NCBI GenBank assembly: GCA_003218415.1
Contig: QHNK01000096.1
Coordinates: 1 to 52,460 of the forward strand
Origin: Verrucomicrobiota bacterium
Lineage (GTDB): Bacteria; Verrucomicrobiota; Verrucomicrobiia; Chthoniobacterales; UBA10450
Direction of reading: 5' to 3'
Length of the DNA: 52,460 bases
Part shown: positions 26,456 through 34,431 of the stretch, one piece after another
Layout: each line of letters begins with the position of its first letter
Position numbering within the stretch: position 1 is the stretch's first letter
Made by a program: the position numbers and the translations under genes
Notes under the pieces: model-generated
What the model was told of the DNA's origin: nothing
The model's input: the letters and a program-made list of their open reading frames with translations, nothing else
The model's database searches: none

Positions 26456-29400
26456 CTATCTAAAGTCGTGTGACTCGCTGCCGATGAGTTGTTCGTGCGC
26501 GAGCGCTCTGATCTGACGCGCTTTAATCAAAACTATATTGTCTGAATTTTGCACTTCCCCTTCGATGAGAAGAAAGGCTTCTTCGGTAATCACCAGCCGA
26601 AAATCTTCGAACAAGTCAGGATCGACAATCGCATTTGAAACGCCGGTCTCGTCTTCCAGGCTGATGAAAACAAATCCTTTCGCCGTGCCGGGGCGCTGAC
26701 GGCAAATCACATTGCCGGCGATCTGAACGATTGAACCGTGCCGGGCGTGAACTAGATCAATCGCTCGCCAAATGTTCGGCAAACATTCGCGCAGCAGTTT
26801 CATCGGATGCGGCCCAGTGGTCAGATTCATGGTTTCATAATCTGCGCGTACACGCTCGGGTAAGCTCATTGCTGCCAGCGGCAATCGCGAAGTCTGGGGA
26901 GCACAGGCTGCTAGCCTGTTGCGTCCGGCAGCTTGCGGGACGCTCTGTGTGTTTGCACGCGTGGGGTAGAAAGATGTTTGCGGCAAGCTGCCGCAAACTG
27001 CAGGCTGGCAGCCTGCGCTCCCCAGAATCGCGCGATTCAGCAAATCGTCGTGCACAGTTTCTTCCACCTCCCACATCGCGGCGCGGCGATGTTCGGCAAA
27101 ACAATTCAAAGCACCCAGTTCTGCCAATGTGCGTAATTCGTCTTTCGTCAGGGGAACTCTCCGCTTGAAATCTTCCAACGACTCAAATTGCCGATCTTGT
27201 CTTTGGCTGACGAGTTCTTTGGAGTGTTCCTGCCGCAATCCATTCGTCACGCATAGCCCGAGCCGAAATGTATTGTCGTCCACGACGCTGCAGCGCCAAT
27301 CTGATTTCATGACGCAGACCGGTTTGACTTTCACTCCGTGTCGCTGCGCATCTTTGACGATTGTCGCTGGCGTGTAAAAGCCCATCGGCTGATTGTTGAT
27401 GAGGCTGGCGTAAAATTCCGGCGGGCGATGCACCTTCAAATACGCGCTCCCGTACGCGAGAATGGCGAAACTGATCGCGTGCGATTCGGGAAAGCCGTAA
27501 AGCGCAAACGACGAGATCGATTGAACGATTTTCTCCATTTTGTCCGGCGCCACGCCTTTTCGCTCCATAGCGGCGCGCAATTTCACGCTCACTTTGTTCA
27601 TTCGTTCTTCGGAACGGTGGAAACTCAGTGCACGTCGCAACTCTTCGGCTTCGTCGCCAGAAAAATCCGCCATGACCATCGCGATCTTGAGCATTTGTTC
27701 CTGAAACAATGGGACGCCAAGAGTGCGCTGCAGCACTGGCTTCAATCGTTCGTCATAATATGTGATTGGCTCTTTTCCCGCGCGTCGCGCGAGATAAGGA
27801 TGCACCATGTCGCCCTGGATCGGGCCCGGCCGGATGATTGCCACTTCAATAACGACATCGTAAAAACATTCGGGCTTCATGCGCGGCAACGTCGCCATTT
27901 GCGCGCGACTCTCGATTTGAAAAACGCCGATTGTGTCGGCGTGCTGCATGATGTCGAAAGTCGCGGGATCATCTTTTGGAATGTGCGCCAGATCGAGCGG
28001 CCGCCCGCGTTGGCGGCAAAGCTCCAGCGCATCCTGCATCACTGACATCATGCCAAGCCCGAGGAGATCGACTTTCACGATGCCGAGGTCTTCGCAATCG
28101 TCCTTGTCCCATTGGGCGACGACGCGGCTCGACATGGACGCGTTCTCCAGCGGTACAAACGAACTGAGTTTGTTCTGGCAAATGATCATCCCACCGGAAT
28201 GTTGACCTAGGTGTCGTGGTAAGCCGTAGATTGCGTGATACAACCGGATGAACGCGGGCATGCGCGGATGATTTTTCGGCAAGCCGGCCTGCTCGATCTG
28301 CGATTCCAACTCGAGCGTGTGCGGAAAATCGCCGCTGGCAAACAGATGTGAGAATCGATCAATAATGCTTGGTGGAAAGTTCAGCGCTTTGCCAATCTCG
28401 CGCGCGGCGCTGCGTCCGCGATAACTGATCACGTTTGCGGTCATCGCAGCGCCGTGTTTGCCATAGCGGCGATAAATTTCCTGGATCACCGCTTCCCGGC
28501 GATCGCCGCTGGGGAGATCGAGATCGATATCCGGCCAACCTTTGCGGCTCTCGTTAAGGAATCGCTCGAAGACGAGATGACTTTCGACCGGATCAACCGG
28601 TGTGATCCCAAGGCAATAACAAACCGCGCTGTTGGCGGCGCTGCCCCGTCCCTGGACCATGATGTTGTGTTCACGACAGAAATTGACGATGTCCCAGACA
28701 ATCAGGAAATAACCGGGGAACCCAAGTTTCGTGATCAGCGCGAGTTCTTCCTCAATCTGACGTTTTACTTTCGCGCTGATGGCGGCGTAACGCTGTTGCG
28801 CGCCGAACCAGACGATGGTGCGCAAAAATGAATCCATGGTGTGACCGGCCGGAACGGGATATTCGGGAAATTCATACCCGAGATTTTCGAGGGAAAACGT
28901 GAGCCGCTCGGCCAGGCGCGATGTGTTTTCGATTGCTTCTGGCAGATCTCGAAAGAGTTCGCGCATTTCGCGATCACTCTTCAAATGCCGTTCGGCGTTC
29001 TGCGTCAGCAATTTCCCCGCAGCATCCAGGTGCGTGTGTTCGCGAATGCAGGTGAAAACATCCAGCACTTCGCGTCCGTACGGCTTCGCATATTGCACGC
29101 CATTCGTGGCGAGGAGCGATAATCGATTTGCACGCGCAAGATCAATCAGTTCGCGGTTGATGCGTTCCTCGCCGCGAATGAAATGCCGCTGAAGTTCTAC
29201 GAAAACATTTTCGCGACCGAAAGCATCGATCAACAATCGCGCGCGACCTTCTGTGCTCCCCAGCAGTACCACTAATCCTTTTGCAAATTGCGCGAGCTCA
29301 TCCCATCCCACCGCGCATTCCCCTTTTTCGCTGCGCAGATGCGCCTGGGTCAGCAGTTCGCACAAATTTTTGTAACCCGTGCGATTTGCAACCAGCACAG

Positions 29401-29590
29401 GTAAAATGCTGCCGTCTTCCATCGACAATTCGCACCCGATGATCGGTCGCACACCGTGCTCGCGCGCAGCGACAGAAAATCGTTGTGCGCCGTAAACGCC
29501 GTTGCGATCAAGCAATGCCATCGCTGGCATTTTCAGTTCCGCTGCGACTTCAGCTAATTGCTCGGGGAAAGAGCCGCCTCGAGATGACAA
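26456..29590 (-). CDS. dnaE2: Error-prone DNA polymerase DnaE2 (ImuC)
   Basis: A C-family polymerase used for SOS mutagenesis and lesion bypass with ImuB. In order: a PHP-like N-terminal domain (ALLDRNGVYGAQRF, IIGCEL), the palm with catalytic PDIDLD at 353-358 and KVDLLGLGMM, fingers, and an OB-fold C-terminus. Two oddities stand out. The frame opens at a TTG (SSRGGSFPEQLAEVAA) and lacks the first PHP metal motif (HxxSxFSxL) that normally precedes GxSxPEEL. An ATG only 17 bases upstream lies in another frame. Residues 856-899 are encoded by a palindromic element. It follows the palm-less imuB, whose stop lies 1-2 bases from the start. Confidence 0.93.
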   Translation of the reverse strand: MSSRGGSFPEQLAEVAAELKMPAMALLDRNGVYGAQRFSVAAREHGVRPIIGCELSMEDGSILPVLVANRTGYKNLCELLTQAHLRSEKGECAVGWDELAQFAKGLVVLLGSTEGRARLLIDAFGRENVFVELQRHFIRGEERINRELIDLARANRLSLLATNGVQYAKPYGREVLDVFTCIREHTHLDAAGKLLTQNAERHLKSDREMRELFRDLPEAIENTSRLAERLTFSLENLGYEFPEYPVPAGHTMDSFLRTIVWFGAQQRYAAISAKVKRQIEEELALITKLGFPGYFLIVWDIVNFCREHNIMVQGRGSAANSAVCYCLGITPVDPVESHLVFERFLNESRKGWPDIDLDLPSGDRREAVIQEIYRRYGKHGAAMTANVISYRGRSAAREIGKALNFPPSIIDRFSHLFASGDFPHTLELESQIEQAGLPKNHPRMPAFIRLYHAIYGLPRHLGQHSGGMIICQNKLSSFVPLENASMSSRVVAQWDKDDCEDLGIVKVDLLGLGMMSVMQDALELCRQRGRPLDLAHIPKDDPATFDIMQHADTIGVFQIESRAQMATLPRMKPECFYDVVIEVAIIRPGPIQGDMVHPYLARRAGKEPITYYDERLKPVLQRTLGVPLFQEQMLKIAMVMADFSGDEAEELRRALSFHRSEERMNKVSVKLRAAMERKGVAPDKMEKIVQSISSFALYGFPESHAISFAILAYGSAYLKVHRPPEFYASLINNQPMGFYTPATIVKDAQRHGVKVKPVCVMKSDWRCSVVDDNTFRLGLCVTNGLRQEHSKELVSQRQDRQFESLEDFKRRVPLTKDELRTLAELGALNCFAEHRRAAMWEVEETVHDDLLNRAILGSAGCQPAVCGSLPQTSFYPTRANTQSVPQAAGRNRLAACAPQTSRLPLAAMSLPERVRADYETMNLTTGPHPMKLLRECLPNIWRAIDLVHARHGSIVQIAGNVICRQRPGTAKGFVFISLEDETGVSNAIVDPDLFEDFRLVITEEAFLLIEGEVQNSDNIVLIKARQIRALAHEQLIGSESHDFR
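26894..27025. mobile_element. Palindromic element inserted in frame in dnaE2
   Basis: A 132-base segment bounded by CTGGGGAGC and GCTCCCCAG. The outer arms GGGGAGCACAGGCTG and CAGCCTGCGCTCCCC are near-perfect inverted repeats. Inside are smaller hairpins, notably GTTTGCGGCA-AGC-TGCCGCAAAC (26976-26998). Its length is 44 codons and its boundary falls on a codon edge, so it adds residues 856-899 without breaking the frame. It lies in the linker before the OB-fold region, where an addition is likely tolerated. This resembles the Rickettsia palindromic elements in principle, but no sequence relation is claimed. Confidence 0.8.
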
Positions 29591-29592
29591 TT

Positions 29593-30549
29593 TCAGTCAT
29601 AAATCCCATCCACCTTCCAAGTTCTCTCAGCTTCATGAACACGAACCAGATCACCGCTTTCCAGTTGCACATCCCATTCGGCGCGGGCCCAAGATTTTTC
29701 GCCCCACCAATTTCCAGAAATCAAATACGGCCCCTGTTGCTCGATGACTTTCCCGCAAATTTCTGCGCTGCGAAGATGCGCGGGCGTGTCTCCATCCACT
29801 AAAACTGATGCAGACACTGCGGGCCGAAATCTTCGTAACGCCAGCTTCAAGAATGCTGTGCGCTGAGGGCGATTGAGGTCAATCGCCCCTACCTCCCACG
29901 CGAATGGCTCCATTCGAAATGCATCTGGCCGATGAGTCTCTTCCAAAACCGGCGTGCCAACTCGGTCAGCGCCGAGAAGAGCGCTCAAACGTGCGAGCGT
30001 TTCTGATAGTTGATGCGGATTGCGCAGGGTTGTTTCAAATAATCCGAATTGTTCCCTGGCCGGTTTAATCGGCTGCGCGCTCAGCGCCACAGCAACGATC
30101 GGATATTCGGATTTAAAATTCTCCAGATGCGTCTGGAGCATGCGAAACAGAAGATCGACATCGTTTGTCGGCTCCGGAATTTTGAAAACGCGTTCGTAAA
30201 CTTGTTCGTTTGCGAACGTGATTTGCAGAGTCAGTTCTTTTGCGATGAGATAAATTGCGCGCAGCCGCACTGCGAGCTGCTCCAAAAAACGGCGCAGTAT
30301 GAACAGGAGCGGCTCGGCTGTTTCAATTTCATTTTCAAATTCGAACCTCTCCTCGAACGACTCCGGGGGTCGAACCAGTTTGAGTAATCGATTGGATTGC
30401 CCATTCGCCCGCTCCCACATTCGAACAGCTTCCGGTCCAAGCCGCGCGCCAAGCTGCTGCTTATCAAGTGCCGCCAGCTGCCCAAGTGTATGGATCCCCC
30501 ATTTGTGCAGGATCGCGAAGATTTCCTGCGCCTGCATGTCCCCTTCCAT
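29593..30549 (-). CDS. imuB: ImuB-like protein lacking the N-terminal polymerase-fold palm
   Basis: A 318-residue protein that matches only the C-terminal two thirds of ImuB, a catalytically dead Y-family polymerase that links DnaE2 to the sliding clamp. It begins in the helix-hairpin-helix thumb (AILHKWGIHTLGQLAALDKQ ... LGARLGPEAVRMWERANGQ), continues through the little-finger-like domain, and ends in the C-terminal WWGEKSWARAEWDVQLESG module. Typical ImuBs are about 480-550 residues. The palm (about 170 residues) is missing and an in-frame TAA lies four codons upstream. No imuA is present. A LexA-like palindrome lies 27 bases upstream, so the reduced gene still has an SOS-type control region. 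Confidence 0.82.
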   Translation of the reverse strand: MEGDMQAQEIFAILHKWGIHTLGQLAALDKQQLGARLGPEAVRMWERANGQSNRLLKLVRPPESFEERFEFENEIETAEPLLFILRRFLEQLAVRLRAIYLIAKELTLQITFANEQVYERVFKIPEPTNDVDLLFRMLQTHLENFKSEYPIVAVALSAQPIKPAREQFGLFETTLRNPHQLSETLARLSALLGADRVGTPVLEETHRPDAFRMEPFAWEVGAIDLNRPQRTAFLKLALRRFRPAVSASVLVDGDTPAHLRSAEICGKVIEQQGPYLISGNWWGEKSWARAEWDVQLESGDLVRVHEAERTWKVDGIYD

Positions 30550-30576
30550 CGGCGCAATTTAGGGCAAAGGGGTATA

Positions 30577-30590
30577 TGTTCAAGAGAACA
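30577..30590 (-). promoter_or_regulatory. Putative LexA operator (TGTTC-N4-GAACA)
   Basis: TGTTCAAGAGAACA is a perfect 5-4-5 palindrome in the 42-base gap between dinG and the imuB-dnaE2 unit, 27 bases before the imuB ATG. The TGTTC-N4-GAACA pattern is the LexA-binding motif reported for Verrucomicrobia (recalled, not checked). Position before the mutagenesis genes fits SOS control. Confidence 0.7.
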
Positions 30591-30591
30591 T

Positions 30592-32574
30592 TTAGATAAT
30601 TTCCACCGGGCATTTCGGCAGCGCTTGCATGAAAGCCCGACCGTACGGTCTGGTCACGATGCGATTGTCGAGAATGACGATGATGCCGCGGTCGCTCTTG
30701 GTTCGAATCAAGCGGCCGACGCCTTGACGGAGTTTGAGGATCGCTTCCGGCAAGGAGTATTCGGTGAACGGATCGCCGCCGCGCGCTTCGATCAATTCGA
30801 GTTTCGCTTCGATGAGCGGATGATCGGGCACGGCAAACGGCAGGCGGGTGATAATCACATTCGAAAGCGCCTCGCCCGGAACATCAACGCCGCCCCAAAA
30901 GCTGTCCGTGCCAAAGAGGACACTGCGCGGCGTTGATTTGAATTGCTCCAGTAGCTTACTGCGCGGCGCGCCCGCACCCTGCATGAGAAGATTCATGCCC
31001 TTCTCGACAAAAAATTTCTGTATGGCCGCTGCCACCTGCTGCATGTCGCGGTAATTTGTGAAAAGGACAAAGGCGCGCCCATCGGTTTTTTCGACGAAAT
31101 GCGCGATCCATCGCTCCAGCTCTTTCTGATAAGCGGCGTCGCGCGGGTCGGGCATCTTTTGGACGACGAACATTTTCATTTGCCGCTGAAAATCGAACGG
31201 GCTGCCGAGCTGCGACGGTTCCGCCTCGGTTGCGCCGGTGCGCTCGCGAAAATACGCGAGATCTGCGCGGCCGACTGCCAGAGTCGCGCTGGTCATGACG
31301 CAACAACAGTTTTCGCGAAAGAGCATTCGCCGTAACACCGGCGCCAGATCGACAGGCGCGGCGTTGAGAGCGAAGAACCGCTCCGTTTTACCCGTGCGCT
31401 CGACCCAGTAAACATGCTCTGGCGCGCTTTGTTCTAGAAAAATGGCGATGCCGTCCCGTGCGTCGCGGATGCGCCGGCCGAATTCCTGTAGTTCCGCTTT
31501 CAAAATTTCGTCATCGGCACGTTTCACCGCCTCGACGATCCGTGCCTGAAGCGCCGTCAACCGGCCGGTGATCGTGTCCGGAACAAAATCGACCTCGCGG
31601 ACGCGAAACTCGCGGCCTTTGCGAAAATCTGATTTTGAGTCGATTGCGGCGAAAAATTTCTCAACATCATCAATCAGTTCCGCCGCGAGTCGCACGCCGG
31701 CCGCGTCGCGCATTACTGTGAACAGTCCCTTACGCGTCCGCGAATTATAGAGCCGCTGGATTGTCGATCGCAGTCCGTATTGCGAGACGCCGATACCGAT
31801 CTGCTTGGACGCGACCTGCTCGACCGTGTGCGCTTCGTCGAAAATAATGAAGTCATTGGGAAAAAGAAACCCGTTCTCACGCTCTTGCTGCGCCTCCGGT
31901 GAGCCTAGCAAAATGAAAAGCATGGTGTGATTAAGCACGATCACGTCCGCAGCCAGCAAACGTTTCCGCGCCTGCTGATAAAAACAGCGCGGATTCTGGC
32001 CGCAGGTTTTCTGGGTGCAGATGTGCGCTTCGCTGCAAACTTGTGCCCAAACTTTTGGATCTGGCTCTACCGACAAATCACTGAGCGATCCGTCACGCGT
32101 CGTGCTCGCCCACTCGGCTAGGCGCTGCAATTCGCTCGCCTCAGGTCCGGTGAAAAGTTCCTTCGCGCTTTGCAACGCGCGCTCCAGCCTCCGCGGGCAG
32201 AGATAATTTTGCCGGCCTTTCATCAACGCTGCTTCGAACTCAATCGGCAGCACTTTTTTCAAAATCGGAATGTCTTTGTGCAGCAGCTGTTCCTGAAGAT
32301 TGATCGTGTGCGTGGAAACGATGGCCTTTTTGTGGCGCTCGATTGCGAACAGGACCGACGGCACGAGGTAAGCCAGCGATTTGCCCACGCCCGTTCCCGC
32401 TTCGATTACGAGATGGCGCTCTTCCTCCAGCGCCTGCGCTACGCGCGCCGCCATTTCCTGTTGTTGGGGCCGAAACTCGAAATTTTTCGCCTTCGACAAG
32501 GGCCCGTTGTCAGAAAAGAACGCGTGGACTCGTTCCACAAATTCGCTGTTCACGGTGTCTTTTAAAGCGATCAT
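30592..32574 (-). CDS. dinG: DinG/YoaA-family ATP-dependent DNA helicase
   Basis: A 660-residue superfamily 2 helicase of the XPD-like Fe-S group. Walker A is EAGTGVGKSLAYL near residue 60 and the DEAH box is IIFDEAHTVEQVASKQ. The four Fe-S cysteines are in CSEAHICTQKTCGQNPRCFY. The C-terminal helicase domain shows VLFGTDSFWGGVDVPGEALS and LRQGVGRLIRTKSDRG. Such helicases unwind 5'-tailed DNA, D-loops and R-loops during repair. There is no exonuclease domain. The transcript is followed after 42 bases by the LexA-box-controlled imuB-dnaE2 unit, giving a DNA-repair neighbourhood. Confidence 0.93.
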   Translation of the reverse strand: MIALKDTVNSEFVERVHAFFSDNGPLSKAKNFEFRPQQQEMAARVAQALEEERHLVIEAGTGVGKSLAYLVPSVLFAIERHKKAIVSTHTINLQEQLLHKDIPILKKVLPIEFEAALMKGRQNYLCPRRLERALQSAKELFTGPEASELQRLAEWASTTRDGSLSDLSVEPDPKVWAQVCSEAHICTQKTCGQNPRCFYQQARKRLLAADVIVLNHTMLFILLGSPEAQQERENGFLFPNDFIIFDEAHTVEQVASKQIGIGVSQYGLRSTIQRLYNSRTRKGLFTVMRDAAGVRLAAELIDDVEKFFAAIDSKSDFRKGREFRVREVDFVPDTITGRLTALQARIVEAVKRADDEILKAELQEFGRRIRDARDGIAIFLEQSAPEHVYWVERTGKTERFFALNAAPVDLAPVLRRMLFRENCCCVMTSATLAVGRADLAYFRERTGATEAEPSQLGSPFDFQRQMKMFVVQKMPDPRDAAYQKELERWIAHFVEKTDGRAFVLFTNYRDMQQVAAAIQKFFVEKGMNLLMQGAGAPRSKLLEQFKSTPRSVLFGTDSFWGGVDVPGEALSNVIITRLPFAVPDHPLIEAKLELIEARGGDPFTEYSLPEAILKLRQGVGRLIRTKSDRGIIVILDNRIVTRPYGRAFMQALPKCPVEII

Positions 32575-32581
32575 TAGGAAA

Positions 32582-32716
32582 TAGCCCAGCGTTTCAACGC
32601 TGGGTCATGATAGCGACATTTGCCAAGTCCCGAAAGGGACGGGAGAAAATTGCTTTCGTCCCTGCGGGGCTCGATTCCTTTCTTTTTCCGGAACCCAGCG
32701 TTAAAACGCTGGGCTA
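32582..32716. repeat. Nested hairpin repeat (CCCAGCGTT family) between dinG and lptF/G
   Basis: Two hairpins face each other: TAGCCCAGCGTTTCAACGCT at 32582 and a matching AACCCAGCGTTAAAACGCTG at 32692. Each is itself palindromic and the pair also forms a long inverted repeat. An inner AGTCCCGAAAGGGACG and CGTCCCTGCGGGG add further stems. It fills most of the gap between divergent genes and contains no ORF. Confidence 0.8.
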
Positions 32717-32785
32717 CTGTCGGGAAAATGTCGGTGTCGCAATGCTATTGTAATTCGCCAATCCCTGTCGAAATTGGGAAACTCG

Positions 32786-33925
32786 ATGAGAATTCTCGAT
32801 CGATACGTCATTCGGAATTTCTTGCAGGTTTATTTTTACTGCATTGCCGGCTTCATCTCCATCTGGCTCATCTTCGACGTCAGCGACAATATTTCGACGT
32901 TCATTGACCAGCACGTCGGTCTTCGGCTTGTCATTCGGTACTACGCCACACAACTCCCACAGGTATTGATCATCCTGCTGCCGGTTTCGCTTCTTTTGTC
33001 GCTCCTTTTTGCCTTGGGTCGAATGTCGCGTGCGAACGAAATCGTTTCCATGCTCACCGCAGGCGTAAGTCTTCCCCGCGTTCTGCGGCCGTTGATCGGC
33101 ATAGGACTGCTCACGGTGGCGGCGACTATGGCGCTAAATTATTCGCTGGCACCGCACGCGGAACTGGCGCGCAAAATGTTCATTTCAGAGGTGCAGGCAC
33201 GTCCCGGTCGTTACATCCAGGGGCAAATTTTCCGAAATCGAACCGATTCGCGCACCTGGTTTGTTCAGAATTTTCTCCCCCGCAGCAATACGTTTAACAA
33301 CGTGCAGGTGCTGCAACAGGACGCCAACGATAACATCGTTACAAACTATGTTGCGACTCGCGCCTTTTACCGTCCGGAAACGAAAACCTGGGATTTGGAG
33401 AACGTGAAAGTTGTTCACTATGATCACGCTGGAAATATCGTTGACGAACAGATTTATCCTTCGCTCGAGATCGAGCACTGGAGCGAAACGCCGTTTCGAC
33501 TGGGCAGCGCAAATGAGCGGGCCGAATTCCTAAGCCTGCCAGAACTCCGAGAGTATTTGCACTTCAACGCGGACTTTCCCGCGACGCTGCTCGCGCCGTT
33601 TCGCACGCATCTGCAGTATCGCGTTGCCTTGCCGTGGACCTGTTTCGTTGTTGTTTGCATTGCGGCTCCACTGGGAATCGGCTACTCGCGCCGGGGTGTG
33701 TTGTCGAGTGTTGCGGCTGCGGTTTTTCTTGTTTTTTCAATGAACTTCCTCGTCCATCTTTTTCTTGCGCTGGGCGAAGGCTACCGCGTACCTGCGTGGA
33801 TCGCCGCCTGGACACCAAACATTCTTTTCATGGCGATTGGCCTCTACTTGTTGTATCTGCGCGCCTCCAATCGCGAGCCGCCCAGCTTTCATCTTTTCAC
33901 TGCGCGACGTATAGTTGCGCAATGA
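32786..33925 (+). CDS. LptF/LptG-family lipopolysaccharide export permease
   Basis: A YjgP/YjgQ-family permease. With LptB it extracts LPS from the inner membrane and passes it to LptC. The 379-residue protein has paired N-terminal helices (IRNFLQVYFYCIAGFISIWLI, QVLIILLPVSLLLSLLFAL), a periplasmic beta-jellyroll domain (about 130-270), and three or so C-terminal helices. MRILDRYVIRNFL is the typical LptG-like start, so the ATG at 32786 is preferred to the TTG at 32774. Only one permease gene is here, so the partner must lie elsewhere. The stop overlaps the next ATG. Confidence 0.9.
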   Translation: MRILDRYVIRNFLQVYFYCIAGFISIWLIFDVSDNISTFIDQHVGLRLVIRYYATQLPQVLIILLPVSLLLSLLFALGRMSRANEIVSMLTAGVSLPRVLRPLIGIGLLTVAATMALNYSLAPHAELARKMFISEVQARPGRYIQGQIFRNRTDSRTWFVQNFLPRSNTFNNVQVLQQDANDNIVTNYVATRAFYRPETKTWDLENVKVVHYDHAGNIVDEQIYPSLEIEHWSETPFRLGSANERAEFLSLPELREYLHFNADFPATLLAPFRTHLQYRVALPWTCFVVVCIAAPLGIGYSRRGVLSSVAAAVFLVFSMNFLVHLFLALGEGYRVPAWIAAWTPNILFMAIGLYLLYLRASNREPPSFHLFTARRIVAQ

Positions 33926-34431
33926 ACCCTCTCCCAAACGAATGGGCGATTAGGCATCGCGCGGACTTCTGTGCCGTGACCCATCGGCCCTTTGTGTCTG
34001 GCGAATATTTTTACACGCTGCTGTATCACGATGCCAATGGCTACCGGCGCGAGGATCTGAGCGAAGAAGCGTGGCGAAACCGGAACGAAAACATTCAGCC
34101 GTTTTCATTTTGGAAATCACGTTACGAGCCATTGCCGCCAAAGGCCGCCGAACCTGTGGCCAAAGAAAATGCGGAGCAACTCTTCCGGCGTTTGATGGCG
34201 TCGGATAATCCCCCTGCAAACGCTTGCTACGTCCTGGCCGCGATGCTCGAACGCAAACGCGTCCTAAAACAAGTAAAGACAGAGTCCCGCAACCGCGGGA
34301 GGCGCGTTCTCATTTACGAACAGGGCACAACGGGCGACGTGTTCGTCGTGCCCGATCCGCAATTGCGCCTGGACGAAGTCGAAACTGTGCAAAACGAAGT
34401 CGCCGAGTTGCTGCTGAGCGCAACACCATGA
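33922..34431 (+). CDS. Conserved-looking protein of unknown function
   Basis: The track ORF from 33634 overlaps lptF/G for most of its length. The ATG at 33922 overlaps the permease stop (ATGA) and is the real start, giving 169 residues beginning MNPLPNEWAIRHRADFCAVT. The N-terminus has a Cys/Thr-containing segment (CAVTHRPFVSGEYFYTLLYH) followed by RREDLSEEAWRN. The middle is Pro/Ala-rich and the C-terminus has VLIYEQGTTGDVFVVPDPQL. There is no signal peptide or membrane helix. The 4-base overlaps on both sides tie it to the permease and the Fe-S carrier. The family is not recognised by name. Confidence 0.75.
   Translation: MNPLPNEWAIRHRADFCAVTHRPFVSGEYFYTLLYHDANGYRREDLSEEAWRNRNENIQPFSFWKSRYEPLPPKAAEPVAKENAEQLFRRLMASDNPPANACYVLAAMLERKRVLKQVKTESRNRGRRVLIYEQGTTGDVFVVPDPQLRLDEVETVQNEVAELLLSATP

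Noticed and set aside
26883-27032. AATCGCG direct repeats as a target-site duplication of the dnaE2 element
   Set aside because: One copy is adjacent to the element but the other is 4 bases away, and a 143-base unit would not preserve the reading frame.
33634-33921. N-terminal extension of the unknown protein in the ORF track
   Set aside because: It overlaps the LptF/G coding region in another frame. The ATG at 33922 has the ATGA operon overlap.
34224-34427. N-terminal extension of the A-type Fe-S carrier
   Set aside because: It is Arg-rich and lies inside the preceding gene. The family start is the ATG at 34428.
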